A stretch of DNA of 64,000 nucleotides from Acidobacteriota bacterium (GTDB taxonomy: Bacteria > Acidobacteriota > Terriglobia > UBA7540). This document shows, piece by piece, positions 9,028-17,595 of the stretch. The notes below the pieces were generated by a model. It ran no database searches and was not told the DNA's origin. It saw only the letters and a list, made by a program, of their open reading frames with translations. Position numbers and translations under genes: made by a program. How positions within the stretch are numbered: position 1 is the stretch's first letter; every line of letters starts with the position of its first letter. The stretch spans positions 32,689 to 96,688 of the forward strand of contig JAMCXS010000012.1 in the NCBI GenBank assembly GCA_023474345.1, given 5' to 3'.

Positions 9028-10206
9028 TCACCCTTTATTTCGGCGCTCGGGCGCGCGGCACAGCGCAGTTTTGCATGCGGCCATCATTGCCGAAAAGATG
9101 GCGCCGTGGGTTTGTGCTTTGTCTCCGAGAGCGCTCAAGCAAATCTGCGGACAGTCGGGCTGGACCTTTTTTGCAACGCGGTTAACTGTCGCCAGCATGA
9201 AGTCCGGTGCGCCACGGCTAATGCCGCCACCCAACACGATCAGGTCGGGATCCAGAACAGCTACGACATTGGCAATGCCAACTCCCAGGATCGCGAATGA
9301 CTTTTTAAGAACCTTGCGTGCTGCGGAGTCGCCACGATGAAACGCTTCGAAAACAAAATGGGCATCGCGCTCCCGTGCCATGCATCCCCGGTTGCTTCGT
9401 TTACCAGCCTTCATAAGTTCCCGGCCCAGCCTTGATATTCCCAGTCCGGAGACGCGGCTCTCAAAATACCCAGTGCTGCCAAAGTCCTCTTGCCAGCGCC
9501 GCCATTCGACATTCATGCGATATAGCTCCCCGGCTGCTCCGCCCCTTCCCACGTAGAGCCGTCCGTTTACAAAAATGCCCGATCCGATACCCGTTCCCAG
9601 GGCGATGAAGATGAAATTGTCGGCGCCCTGAGCGATGCCCCGCCAATGCTCACCAATTGCGGCCATGTTCACGTCATTTTCAAGAATGACTGGGACACGA
9701 AATTCCTTTTGCAGTTCATTCTTCAAGTCGATGTTGGTCCATCCCGGCAAATTGTTGGCGAAAAGCACCAACCCGGTTCGAGGATCGACGGGGCTGGGGA
9801 CACCGAGCCCGAGCGCGCAGAGTCTGGCTTGGCTCTTAAAAGGAACCAGCTTCCTGATGCTTTTCTTAATCTGGGCGATCGTTTTGCGTGGGCTGTCTTC
9901 CGGCCGCACTTTCACTGTGAAGCTGTCGATAACCTCGCCGGAAAAATCAGCCAAGGCAAGATGGAGATGACTGGCGCCCATGTCAATGCCGACCAGGTAG
10001 CCGAAATCACGGTTCAGCCCAATCACGCCACGGATATTGGCAGGGATCACAATCCGCTTCCTGCGAAGCTTGAGGAGTTGTTCTTCGATGTGCGACTTTT
10101 TTACGCCAAGCCGCCCAGCCAGATCGGCCATCGAGATGGAAGGGTATTTTGAAATTTCCTCGACTATCCCGCACAGATCAAGTTCAAAGTCGTGTGTGTT
10201 CGTCAT
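9028..10206 (-). CDS. ROK-family protein with N-terminal HTH, zinc motif lost
   Basis: A 392-residue protein with an N-terminal winged-helix-like segment (about 8-60) joined to a ROK sugar-kinase fold. It keeps the ATP-binding loop VGIDMGASHLHLAL, the ENDVN motif with Asp178 (catalytic Asp of sugar kinases), the second phosphate loop ALGTGIGSGIFV, and VLGGGIS. The usual ROK zinc site, His plus the CxCGxxGCxE cluster, is missing: the equivalent stretch around 225-250 reads GELYR and QEDFGSTGYFE. NagC/Mlc relatives repress sugar genes. Without zinc-site residues its DNA-binding coupling may differ. It is convergent with the response regulator. Confidence 0.88.
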   Translation of the reverse strand: MTNTHDFELDLCGIVEEISKYPSISMADLAGRLGVKKSHIEEQLLKLRRKRIVIPANIRGVIGLNRDFGYLVGIDMGASHLHLALADFSGEVIDSFTVKVRPEDSPRKTIAQIKKSIRKLVPFKSQARLCALGLGVPSPVDPRTGLVLFANNLPGWTNIDLKNELQKEFRVPVILENDVNMAAIGEHWRGIAQGADNFIFIALGTGIGSGIFVNGRLYVGRGGAAGELYRMNVEWRRWQEDFGSTGYFESRVSGLGISRLGRELMKAGKRSNRGCMARERDAHFVFEAFHRGDSAARKVLKKSFAILGVGIANVVAVLDPDLIVLGGGISRGAPDFMLATVNRVAKKVQPDCPQICLSALGDKAQTHGAIFSAMMAACKTALCRAPERRNKG

Positions 10207-10409
10207 CAGTTTTCTTGCGAATCAGTGCGTTCCATTTCTTGCGCCAAGCCCGCGCTGCATCGCGGGAATTGGCCGCCAATGATTTTTAACCTCAAAGGTT
10301 CACCGCGGTCGAGTCTATCGCGCTTTCGCAGCCTTGCCAACCATTGGGACCCGCGGCTATTGGAAGAACGAGCACGGAGACCAAGCCGGACAGCCACAAA
10401 GGGAGTATT

Positions 10410-11132
10410 ATGAGAACACCGAAGCTTATGAAACCCACGTTGCGCAGCCGTTGGAACCTCACTCCGCAGCAGGCTATGCGGCTTCAGGAGCGACTGCGCG
10501 ATCGCGTGGTGCTTTCCGACCGCTTCGGACGCATTCGATACGTGGCGGGCGCGGACATTGCGTTTGAGCCTGAAACGCAAATGGCATTTGGCGGGGTCAT
10601 TGTTTACAGTTTCCCGGAGTTGGAGGAGGTTGAACGCCACATGGCACGTCGTAAACTGCGATTTCCTTACGTGCCCGGACTGCTCTCCTTTCGCGAAAGT
10701 CCCATTCTGATCGCAGCCTTTGCTCGTCTACAAACTCAGCCCGATCTGCTCCTGATTGATGGTCACGGCCGGGCCCATCCGCGCCTGTTTGGAATTGCTT
10801 GTCACATCGGCGTCCTCTTTAACAAGCCGACGATCGGCTGTGCCAAATCCCTCCTGGTGGGAGAGCATAAGGATCCTGCTTCGAAGGCGGGCTCGGCCAC
10901 GCCGCTGAATTTTCGCGGTGAGCAGGTGGGTGTTGTGTTGCGAACGCGCGACAACGTGAAGCCGATCTATGTGACTCAGGGACATTGCGTTTCATTAGGA
11001 TCTGCTGTGAAGCTGGTACGCCAGTGTGTTGATGGATACCGAATCCCCAAGCCCACGCGGGAGGCAGACCATTACGTTCGGGACCTCCGCCGGGCTTATC
11101 AACAATCTCTTCAGCGCCGTTTTGGGGGTTGA
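10410..11132 (+). CDS. nfi: Endonuclease V (deoxyinosine repair)
   Basis: A 240-residue enzyme that, in known members, nicks DNA near deoxyinosine and other deaminated bases using two metal ions. Conserved features are VAGADIAF (Asp49), YVPGLLSFRE (Glu96) and LLIDGHGRAHPR (Asp117), matching the metal-binding D/E/D set, plus PTIGCAKS. The frame is open further upstream, but ATG 10410 has GGGAG seven bases before it and gives normal family length. It is divergent from the ROK gene, with about 200 bp between them. Confidence 0.97.
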   Translation: MRTPKLMKPTLRSRWNLTPQQAMRLQERLRDRVVLSDRFGRIRYVAGADIAFEPETQMAFGGVIVYSFPELEEVERHMARRKLRFPYVPGLLSFRESPILIAAFARLQTQPDLLLIDGHGRAHPRLFGIACHIGVLFNKPTIGCAKSLLVGEHKDPASKAGSATPLNFRGEQVGVVLRTRDNVKPIYVTQGHCVSLGSAVKLVRQCVDGYRIPKPTREADHYVRDLRRAYQQSLQRRFGG

Positions 11133-11317
11133 TATTAGCGTTTTTAGAGATTGCCCGTTTTGCTCATCCGAACGAATTGCTCGCAAGGAATCAGCCTGCC
11201 GTTACGCCTTCTAACGAGCACATAGAACGAACGGGTCGATAGGTTATTACGGCTAACTCGGAAAACCTTGCAATTGCGTGCAGGTAGTCAGCAGGGAACT
11301 CTCGATCTAAGGAGCGC

Positions 11318-11423
11318 TGCAAAATACAGTGACAACCCTGGTGGTAGCGCTGTGTCCTCACCGGCGGATTCTAACGGCACTGGGACAGCGCCGCTACAAA
11401 AAAAGACGTCACTATATTTTGCA
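11318..11423. repeat. MITE-like palindromic element with 16-bp terminal inverted repeats
   Basis: TGCAAAATACAGTGAC (11318-11333) is matched in inverse at 11408-11423 with one mismatch. Inside is a second inverted pair beginning GTAGCGCTGT (11344) and ending ACAGCGCCGCTAC (11397). The 106-bp unit carries no gene and no obvious target duplication. It fills the gap between the convergent nfi and subunit 3 genes. It could be a non-autonomous transposable element or a large bidirectional terminator. Confidence 0.6.
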
Positions 11424-11440
11424 ATCCTCAATAATTGTCC

Positions 11441-12121
11441 TTAATTCTTGTACTCTTCTTCCGGAGTCTGAAGGCTGAGGCCTACCCCCTGGGTCCGGAG
11501 GTTTTCGTCGACTTGTGCCAGGACATTTGTGGGACAGCCTTCCCAGTCGGCCACGACCTTATTGCCGAGGTACGGCAGGTCTTTCACACCCATTTCACTT
11601 GAGAAAAATCCTTCCACCACCAGGTCACGGAAGCGGTTGAAAAAGGCTACGTAGTTTGAATCCTCGGGTGACGCTTTGTCGGGGTAGGCGATGCGGTCGA
11701 GGATCTTCTTTTGCTCCATGGGAGCGCAGCCGACGAATTCATGGCCGAACTGATGCTTGCATTCCAAATCCAGCCAAACCAGCCCGCCGCGAATTTCCGC
11801 CAGCAAGTCGCCTCCCTGAAAGTCGAGCCAATCGTCAATAAATTGCGGCACACCGGCTTCGCTGGCGCTGCCGCTGCGTTCATCGGCGGGGATGATCAGA
11901 TCGCTTAACGCCTTGACTGTTTCCCATTCGTGCGCGGTCAGCACCTTTCGATGATAGACTGCAATAGTTTGTGCCTCCGCGGCGGTCTTTGGTTCCTGCT
12001 GCTCTGCGGCTGTTGCTGATCCAAGAGGAATTAAGGCTGCTGCAGGCACCGCTGTGATTGCCTTCAGCATGTCACGCCGCTTGAGCTTCGCCCCCTGACT
12101 CGTGTTACGGTCGTCTCTCAT
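11441..12121 (-). CDS. Gluconate 2-dehydrogenase subunit 3-like protein, Tat-exported
   Basis: About 226 residues. The N-terminus has KRRDMLKAI followed by a hydrophobic Ala-rich stretch, a Tat signal. The mature part contains LTAHEWETVKALSDLIIPADE and GVPQFIDDWLDFQ, which mark the gluconate 2-dehydrogenase subunit 3 family. Known members accompany the flavin subunit in the periplasm. The gene follows the GMC oxidoreductase gene by 37 bp on the same strand, so they are almost certainly one operon. ATG 12121 is preferred (AAGGGG upstream) over GTG 12139. No cytochrome subunit gene follows. Confidence 0.9.
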   Translation of the reverse strand: MRDDRNTSQGAKLKRRDMLKAITAVPAAALIPLGSATAAEQQEPKTAAEAQTIAVYHRKVLTAHEWETVKALSDLIIPADERSGSASEAGVPQFIDDWLDFQGGDLLAEIRGGLVWLDLECKHQFGHEFVGCAPMEQKKILDRIAYPDKASPEDSNYVAFFNRFRDLVVEGFFSSEMGVKDLPYLGNKVVADWEGCPTNVLAQVDENLRTQGVGLSLQTPEEEYKN

Positions 12122-12158
12122 GATTTCAGTCCCCTTCACGGAAACGCTATCAGCGTCT

Positions 12159-13865
12159 TTAAATGTTTCTTTTGTTCACTTGGTCCCTGATGTATTCCGA
12201 GGTGCGCCAAGCCAGCGCCAAGATCGTAAGGGTGGGATTTTTGGCGGCGTTGCTGACGAAGGGTGCACCGTCGGTTATGAAGAGATTTTTGCAGTCCCAC
12301 GCCTGGCAATAAGGGTTCAACGCGGAGGTGCTGCGATCAGCACCCATTCTTGCCGTGCCCACCTCGTGGATGATCGAGCCGCCTTTTGAAATGCCCCAGT
12401 CCTCATCAGCGCCTGCGGTTTTGACAACCTCTCCGCCTGCGGTCTCAATGATTTCCCGGAAGGTTTCGCGGGCGTGCCGGGCCTGGAAGATTTCTTCGTT
12501 CGTCCATTTGAAATGGAACTTCAGCACCGGAATTCCCCATTGATCCAGAACATTCCTATCGACCTCACAGTAGCTCTGGTCGTTGGGAATCATCTCACCT
12601 CGGCTTGAAAAGCCGATGAAGGCGCCATACAGTTTTCGGCAGCCGCGCTTCAGTTCCACTCCATAGCCGCCACCCAGGTAGCACTGGGAATCTCCGAAGA
12701 TCCCCAATCCTGGCATGTGGCGTCCGCCACCCATCTCAATGTGATAACCACGCGAGAAAGGCATCTCGTGCCGGAATTGTTTTTCGTAGTTCCACCAGGG
12801 CATGTAGAGATGAAACCCGCCGGTCCCGTCGCCATTATGCGGCGGAAGATCCATCAAGACGGGGAAAAATCCCACTGTGCCGTCGGCGCCAACTGTATCC
12901 ATCAGGTAACGGCCCACGATCCCGCTCGAGTTTGCGAGGCCGTTCGGGTGCCGCGGGCTGTGGGAATTCAGCAGCAGCCGCGCAGTCTCGCAGGCGCTTG
13001 CCGCCAACACCACGATCCTCCCGTGGACTTGCACTTCCTTGCGTGTTTTCTTGTCGATGTAGGCAACTCCGGTTGCCAACCCGTCGCGTCCCACCGGGAC
13101 TTCCCGCGCCATGGCATTGCAGCGAATTTCCAGATTTCCCGTCTTCATTGCCGGAGGGAGCAAAACGGTGGGTGCGGAAAAGTTTGAGGATGTCGCGCAG
13201 GCCCGACCACACTGCGCACAGTAGTGGCAAGCAGGCCGGCCATGCAGCGGCCGCGTGAGAATTGAAAGCCTGGAGGGAATACAGGGGATGCCGAGCTTCC
13301 GGCAGGCTTGCTGAACCAATAACTCGTAACAACGAGGTTTGGGCGGCGGTAGAAACTTGCCGTCCGGGTCGTTTACAAGATGTTCGTCAGATCCGAAAAC
13401 CCCAATCAATTCTTCTGTCTTGTCATAATACGGTGCGAGGTCTTCGTAAGTGATGGGCCAGTCAAAACCTTTGCCGTCGCGACTGTAAGGTTTAAAGTCA
13501 TAAGGCCCCAAGCGGAGTGAGATGCGTCCCCAGTGGTTCGTCCGGCCTCCCAACATTCGTGAACGGAACCACCTCCAGTCTGTCCCCGGAGCGTTGAGAT
13601 AAGGCTCGCCAGGAACCTGCCAACCGTCCACGGCGGCATCGAAATAATCGAAAGTAGTGTTCGGAGGTACAGCGCCGCGGTGCGGCGCTTGGTAGGTCCA
13701 TTCGAACATCTTCGATTGCCTAGCCGTGTCGTACCAGACGCCCGCTTCCAGCATCAGACACTTCGCCCCAGCCTGGGTCAGGATGTAGGCCGCCATCCCG
13801 CCCCCTGCGCCTGAGCCTACAATAATAGCATCATAAATCTTTGGACTCTTATTGATTTGCGCCAT
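12159..13865 (-). CDS. GMC-family oxidoreductase, gluconate-dehydrogenase large subunit type
   Basis: About 568 residues. The FAD-binding Rossmann motif VGSGAGGGMAAY lies at 16-27. A middle part has GGRTNHWGRISLR and a cysteine-rich CHYCAQCGRAC segment. The GMC C-terminal domain has HEVGTARMG and NPTLTILALAWR. The cysteine cluster recalls an Fe-S or disulphide-rich insert seen in gluconate/fructose dehydrogenase-like GMC enzymes. It oxidises a sugar, sugar acid or alcohol; the substrate is unknown. No own signal peptide is evident, so it may be co-exported with the Tat-tagged subunit 3. ATG 13865 is chosen; GTG 13907 is possible. Confidence 0.92.
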   Translation of the reverse strand: MAQINKSPKIYDAIIVGSGAGGGMAAYILTQAGAKCLMLEAGVWYDTARQSKMFEWTYQAPHRGAVPPNTTFDYFDAAVDGWQVPGEPYLNAPGTDWRWFRSRMLGGRTNHWGRISLRLGPYDFKPYSRDGKGFDWPITYEDLAPYYDKTEELIGVFGSDEHLVNDPDGKFLPPPKPRCYELLVQQACRKLGIPCIPSRLSILTRPLHGRPACHYCAQCGRACATSSNFSAPTVLLPPAMKTGNLEIRCNAMAREVPVGRDGLATGVAYIDKKTRKEVQVHGRIVVLAASACETARLLLNSHSPRHPNGLANSSGIVGRYLMDTVGADGTVGFFPVLMDLPPHNGDGTGGFHLYMPWWNYEKQFRHEMPFSRGYHIEMGGGRHMPGLGIFGDSQCYLGGGYGVELKRGCRKLYGAFIGFSSRGEMIPNDQSYCEVDRNVLDQWGIPVLKFHFKWTNEEIFQARHARETFREIIETAGGEVVKTAGADEDWGISKGGSIIHEVGTARMGADRSTSALNPYCQAWDCKNLFITDGAPFVSNAAKNPTLTILALAWRTSEYIRDQVNKRNI

Positions 13866-14255
13866 CGCCCATCGCCCCGACGTGATGACCCAGTTGCAGT
13901 GTACCACGAAACCCGGCTGATAGTTTCCTTCCCGACCATGAAAATTGAGTTGGCACGCGTCTCATCGCAGGGGAAAAGCCAACCTAAACTCCTCTAGCCA
14001 CACCATCGAAGGATTATTCCTCCGCAGGAAGCAGCCAAAGATGGTGGCGTGGGCGTAGAATATGATGGGGCAAGTTTGACGATGCCAATCACCAAAGGAA
14101 AGGGGCCTGGCACAGGGTTATAGCGGCACGCTGGCACTAAACCGCATGATGATTTCTCACCCGTGGAATATTGGGAAGTCTTCTGGTTGCTGGGCTTCCG
14201 ATAAAGTGCCATGCTAACATTTAAAGAGGGCGCCTTGCTAGAGTCAAAGGACAGA
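13866..14255. other. Divergent intergenic region
   Basis: About 390 bases between the minus-strand GMC gene and the plus-strand START-like gene. It must hold both promoters, but I found no convincing -35/-10 or sigma54 pair. No coding sequence is recognisable. Confidence 0.35.
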
Positions 14256-15182
14256 ATGCGAGATCGATCATCGAGAACACTCCTTCTCGTGCTGGCGGCG
14301 ACATTCGGGATTCTGGCGGTTGAACCGATCAACCTTTCGGCGGCGGACCTCTCTCCCGCTACAGTGAAAGCATTCGACCGTTACGTCAAAGTCGCCGAAG
14401 CGCAGATGGATTGCGAGGGAAATCATCCTGGTCACTTCCTCTATATTGATCGGTTGCCGAAGCCCCAGTATGACCAAGTGATGGCGATGCTCAAACAAGG
14501 CCAAGTCTACGTGGCACGGTTGCAAGCGCGCGAGCCGTCAGGGAAGGAAATTGAAGTGCCCGGCGGGATGATCCACCACTGGATCGGTGCGGTTCTTGTG
14601 CCCGGAAGCTCGTTATCGATGGCCTGCAAGGTGCTGCAGAATTACAATGACTATACGGCGATGTACAAGCCTGAGGTTATTCGTTCCCGCCTGATCAGCC
14701 ATGAAGACGACAATTACAAGATCTATTTGCGATTGCAGAAAAAGTCGATTGTCACGGTAACCCTTGATACCTGGTATGACGTCCACTTTTCACGGCTCGA
14801 CGCTACCCGTGCATGCAGTCGGAGCTATTCTACCCGCATCCAGCAGGTTGAAGATGCCGGAACGCCCAGCGAGCATTTGGACCCCGTAGGCCACGATAGC
14901 GGCTATCTTTGGCGTATCGATTCGTACTGGCGGTACGAGCAGCGCAAGGACGGCGTGATTATCGAGTGGGAATCCATTTCACTCTCGCGCCAGATCCCTT
15001 TTTGGCTTGCCTGGTTTGTCAGGCCTCTGGTGCGCAACATTGCCCGCGAGACAGTTCAAGATATGTTATTGGCCACGCGGAAGGCAATCCTTGCCGAAGA
15101 AAAACCCGCACAGACTCAGGTCAAAAGCTTGCACCGGCCGCTGAAACCCGCAGTCTCGGTCGAAGCGGCACGGCTCAGGTGA
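14256..15182 (+). CDS. Exported START/SRPBCC-like protein of unknown function
   Basis: About 308 residues with a signal peptide at 1-30 (LLLVLAATFGILAV). The mature part has no catalytic motif I recognise. The patterns KVLQNYNDYTAMYKPEVIRS and YLWRIDSYWRYEQRKDGVIIEWE resemble helix-grip (SRPBCC/START-like) proteins that bind hydrophobic ligands, ending in a helical tail (VRNIARETVQDML). ATG 14256 has AAAGGA just upstream; ATG 14211 lacks one. Function is not assigned. It is divergent from the GMC operon. Confidence 0.75.
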   Translation: MRDRSSRTLLLVLAATFGILAVEPINLSAADLSPATVKAFDRYVKVAEAQMDCEGNHPGHFLYIDRLPKPQYDQVMAMLKQGQVYVARLQAREPSGKEIEVPGGMIHHWIGAVLVPGSSLSMACKVLQNYNDYTAMYKPEVIRSRLISHEDDNYKIYLRLQKKSIVTVTLDTWYDVHFSRLDATRACSRSYSTRIQQVEDAGTPSEHLDPVGHDSGYLWRIDSYWRYEQRKDGVIIEWESISLSRQIPFWLAWFVRPLVRNIARETVQDMLLATRKAILAEEKPAQTQVKSLHRPLKPAVSVEAARLR

Positions 15183-15208
15183 GCGCGGATAAGACACGCC
15201 GGCGGTTC

Positions 15209-15616
15209 TCACCCGGCCTTTTTACGAACCCAATGATCCAGACTCGCCGGTCCGGGGCCGGCTGAAAACAGGTAAAAGAAAATGAAGCAGTAGAGGACGG
15301 CCAGTTCGCCACCGTTGCTAATCGGCAAAAAGCCTCGGGGGTAATGTTGGATAAAGTACGCTACTGCCATTTCGCCGGAGAGGATAAACGCCACCGGCAT
15401 CGTGAAAAGCCCCAGCAGAATCAAAGGCCCGCCAATTGTTTCCAGAACTCCGGCAAGACCCAATAGAGAGAAGAAAGGAACCCGGTGTCCTCCGATCCCT
15501 CCGAACATCCCGAACAGTTTTTGTAGCCCGTGCAAGGAAAAGGTGAATCCTACAACAATCCGCAGCAGAGAACGCACCCAGGGTTCAACAGAAGGAATTG
15601 CAGTTTGATGAGCCAT
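15209..15616 (-). CDS. DoxX-family membrane protein
   Basis: A 135-residue integral membrane protein with four predicted helices. The family pattern is clear: RIVVGFTFSLHGLQKLFG in helix 1, ETIGGPLILLGLF in helix 2, GEMAVAYFIQHYPRG in helix 3, and LYCFIFFYLFSAGPG in helix 4. DoxX proteins are often linked with redox and stress, but the biochemical role is poorly defined. AAGGAG precedes the ATG. It is convergent with the START-like gene, 26 bp apart. Confidence 0.93.
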   Translation of the reverse strand: MAHQTAIPSVEPWVRSLLRIVVGFTFSLHGLQKLFGMFGGIGGHRVPFFSLLGLAGVLETIGGPLILLGLFTMPVAFILSGEMAVAYFIQHYPRGFLPISNGGELAVLYCFIFFYLFSAGPGPASLDHWVRKKAG

Positions 15617-15971
15617 CGGTTTCTCCTTGCAGCAGTTCGCGATTAAGGTCCATTCAGCGATCTCGGTTTGGCGCCGAGCGTTTCTTGCTCTTAAGACGTC
15701 CCTTTGGCTTCTTCGTTCATTATCTCACACGCCGCGCCGCAACTGTTTCTAGTCACCCTGATGAATGCGTAGTCGAAAAGCGGAGCGCCCCCTTGCAAGT
15801 TTAACCGAGTTGTCGGAGTTCGACGGGCAATACCGTTAATGGGGTTCAGGCAATGTGGTGTGAGCTTCGCGTCAGGGAGGTCGCAGTTTTGGGAAGGGCT
15901 AGCAATGAAAGAAGTTGCCGAAGTGATGTCGGCCCGGCGACAGCCCTCCAAACCCTTTTTCAGCACCGTCG
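15617..15971. other. Intergenic, no gene recognised
   Basis: About 355 bases between the doxX start and the porin stop (both minus strand). Open frames on both strands lack family resemblance. It should contain the doxX promoter. Confidence 0.35.
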
Positions 15972-17096
15972 TTAGTGCGCAAACAACTGGAACTGCAATA
16001 GCAGTGCATTGTTCGGGAAGCTATCACGAGCTTCGTGCTTGAAGACGTAGTCGGCACTTATCCGGACACGATTGCCGCGGATGAACCAGTTGAGGCCCAT
16101 CGTGTTCCAGCGCAGGTCGTTCCGGCTCCGAACCGCACGGTTGGGATTAAATCCCTCCCGCTTAGCAACGGCCTGGAGCTTTCGCCAGAAGCGGTAGGCG
16201 CCCTGAACATAGAAACCGCTGGCGCGCACTTCGACGAGCGGCGCACGGTTTGGGTCGAAAAACGCGTAAAAGTACTCGCCGCTAAGGCTCAGAGGGCTAA
16301 AATCCGCGCTGGCCTCTAGGTTCAGTCGCGTGTCACGGCCTGAGAACTGCGCGTATCCCAGAGCCGCGGTTCCCGGAAGCGTGGCAGTAAAATCCTGACG
16401 GTGATCCTTCCTGGTTGAGACCGCCCCTCCCAAGCTAATCCGGTCGTGACGTGAACTCTGAGTTGGGGCTCTGTAGAGAACTCCAACGATGCGCCCTACT
16501 ACAAGCGGGCCGTTCCCCTTAAAGCTCATGTTTGCGCCGTTGCCATCGAATACAGCGGCAGCATAATAGAAACGATTTGCAGCCAGCCATGCGTCCAGTT
16601 GCAGACCGCGGTCGCGCCCGAACGAATCGCCCAATTGTCCGTCGGGGATGAGATGGTCGGTCGCCTGAGCCCGGTCAATGGAGACAAGTTCCCAGTCTCG
16701 CGTCATGCGCTCCATGCCGAACGGAGGTTTAAACTGGCCTATTGTCAGATGGCCGTACTTCCAGGCAGTGTACCTGACCCAAGCCTCCTGGAGGTAGGGT
16801 CGGCCGTCGGTGTCGCTGCGATTCCCATCCTTGAAAATTCCCTGCACAAAGTATTCGACCTCAGGTTTCAGGTGACCGCTGAACATTACCTTAAAACGCC
16901 TTAAGGCGTAGAGATCCTGCCCGTCCTCAACTCCGGTATACCGCAGTTGCATGTAGCTACTCCATTCAAAGCGCTTTTGGGTCTGCTCGTCATTCGGGGG
17001 GGCCGGATGTTCCTGGCCGGGAAGATAAGCTGGCAGAAGAAGACAAAGGAGTGGAACGGTGAAAAGAAGAAACGAATACTTGCGAACAGCATTCAT
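15972..17096 (-). CDS. OprP/OprO-type outer-membrane porin
   Basis: A 374-residue protein with a signal peptide at 1-27 and a beta-barrel body. The phosphate-selective porin pattern is visible: RRFKVMFSGHLKPEVEYFVQ, LQEAWVRYTAWKYGHLTIGQ, FKPPFGMERMT. The C-terminus ends in an aromatic-rich strand (LLQFQLFAH), as expected for barrel assembly. Known relatives pass phosphate or other anions, though specificity cannot be read here. AGGAAG precedes ATG 17096. It follows the TauE remnant on the same strand by 12 bp, suggesting a former operon for anion handling. Confidence 0.9.
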   Translation of the reverse strand: MNAVRKYSFLLFTVPLLCLLLPAYLPGQEHPAPPNDEQTQKRFEWSSYMQLRYTGVEDGQDLYALRRFKVMFSGHLKPEVEYFVQGIFKDGNRSDTDGRPYLQEAWVRYTAWKYGHLTIGQFKPPFGMERMTRDWELVSIDRAQATDHLIPDGQLGDSFGRDRGLQLDAWLAANRFYYAAAVFDGNGANMSFKGNGPLVVGRIVGVLYRAPTQSSRHDRISLGGAVSTRKDHRQDFTATLPGTAALGYAQFSGRDTRLNLEASADFSPLSLSGEYFYAFFDPNRAPLVEVRASGFYVQGAYRFWRKLQAVAKREGFNPNRAVRSRNDLRWNTMGLNWFIRGNRVRISADYVFKHEARDSFPNNALLLQFQLFAH

Positions 17097-17108
17097 TTTC
17101 TACGCTTC

Positions 17109-17595
17109 CTAGTTCAGTATGGTGCGAATGATTAAAAACCCAGCCAGAGCAGCAAGCACATAGCCGAAGAAACGTTTCATTTTTAGTTTTGTCGACTTTA
17201 ACCGACGTCGGGCTCCATACCGCCTTCCCAGGAAAATACCCGGGACCAGGGCCGAGGCTACCTTCCAATCGAAGTGTCCTGCGGCCAGGTGGCTCAGGAA
17301 CCCGCCGAAAGCCGTCAGCCTAACCATGAGAGGGGAACTTCCCACGGCAATATTCATTGGCACGCCAAACACGAGGACCAGCATCGGCACCTTAAGGATA
17401 CCTCCAGACACGCCGATCAATCCGCTGATAACCAGCAACAAAGGGCAGGGGAAGGGCCAAACCGAGGTTGGCGCAGTAGGTTTCGAAGCCAATGCCCCGC
17501 CGCCAGCGAAAGAATCCGCCGGGCCGGTATCGCCGAATACACACCGCGACGCTGAACATCACCACGTAAAAGAAAGCGAACCCCAGGATGCTCAT
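17109..17595 (-). pseudogene. TauE/SafE (TSUP) exporter remnant with frameshift
   Basis: Two adjacent minus-strand frames together read as the second half of a TSUP transporter. The first (17595 down to about 17430) has GFAFFYVVMFSVAVCIRRY then RRGIGFETYCANLGLALP. The second continues with SGLIGVSGGILKVPMLVLVF, SHLAAGHFDWKVASALVPG and a last membrane helix ending at 17109. A frameshift near 17430 separates them. The N-terminal repeat of four helices expected of this roughly 260-residue family is not found upstream. It probably once exported sulfite or another organic anion. A sequencing error could explain the frameshift but not the missing N-half. Confidence 0.75.
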
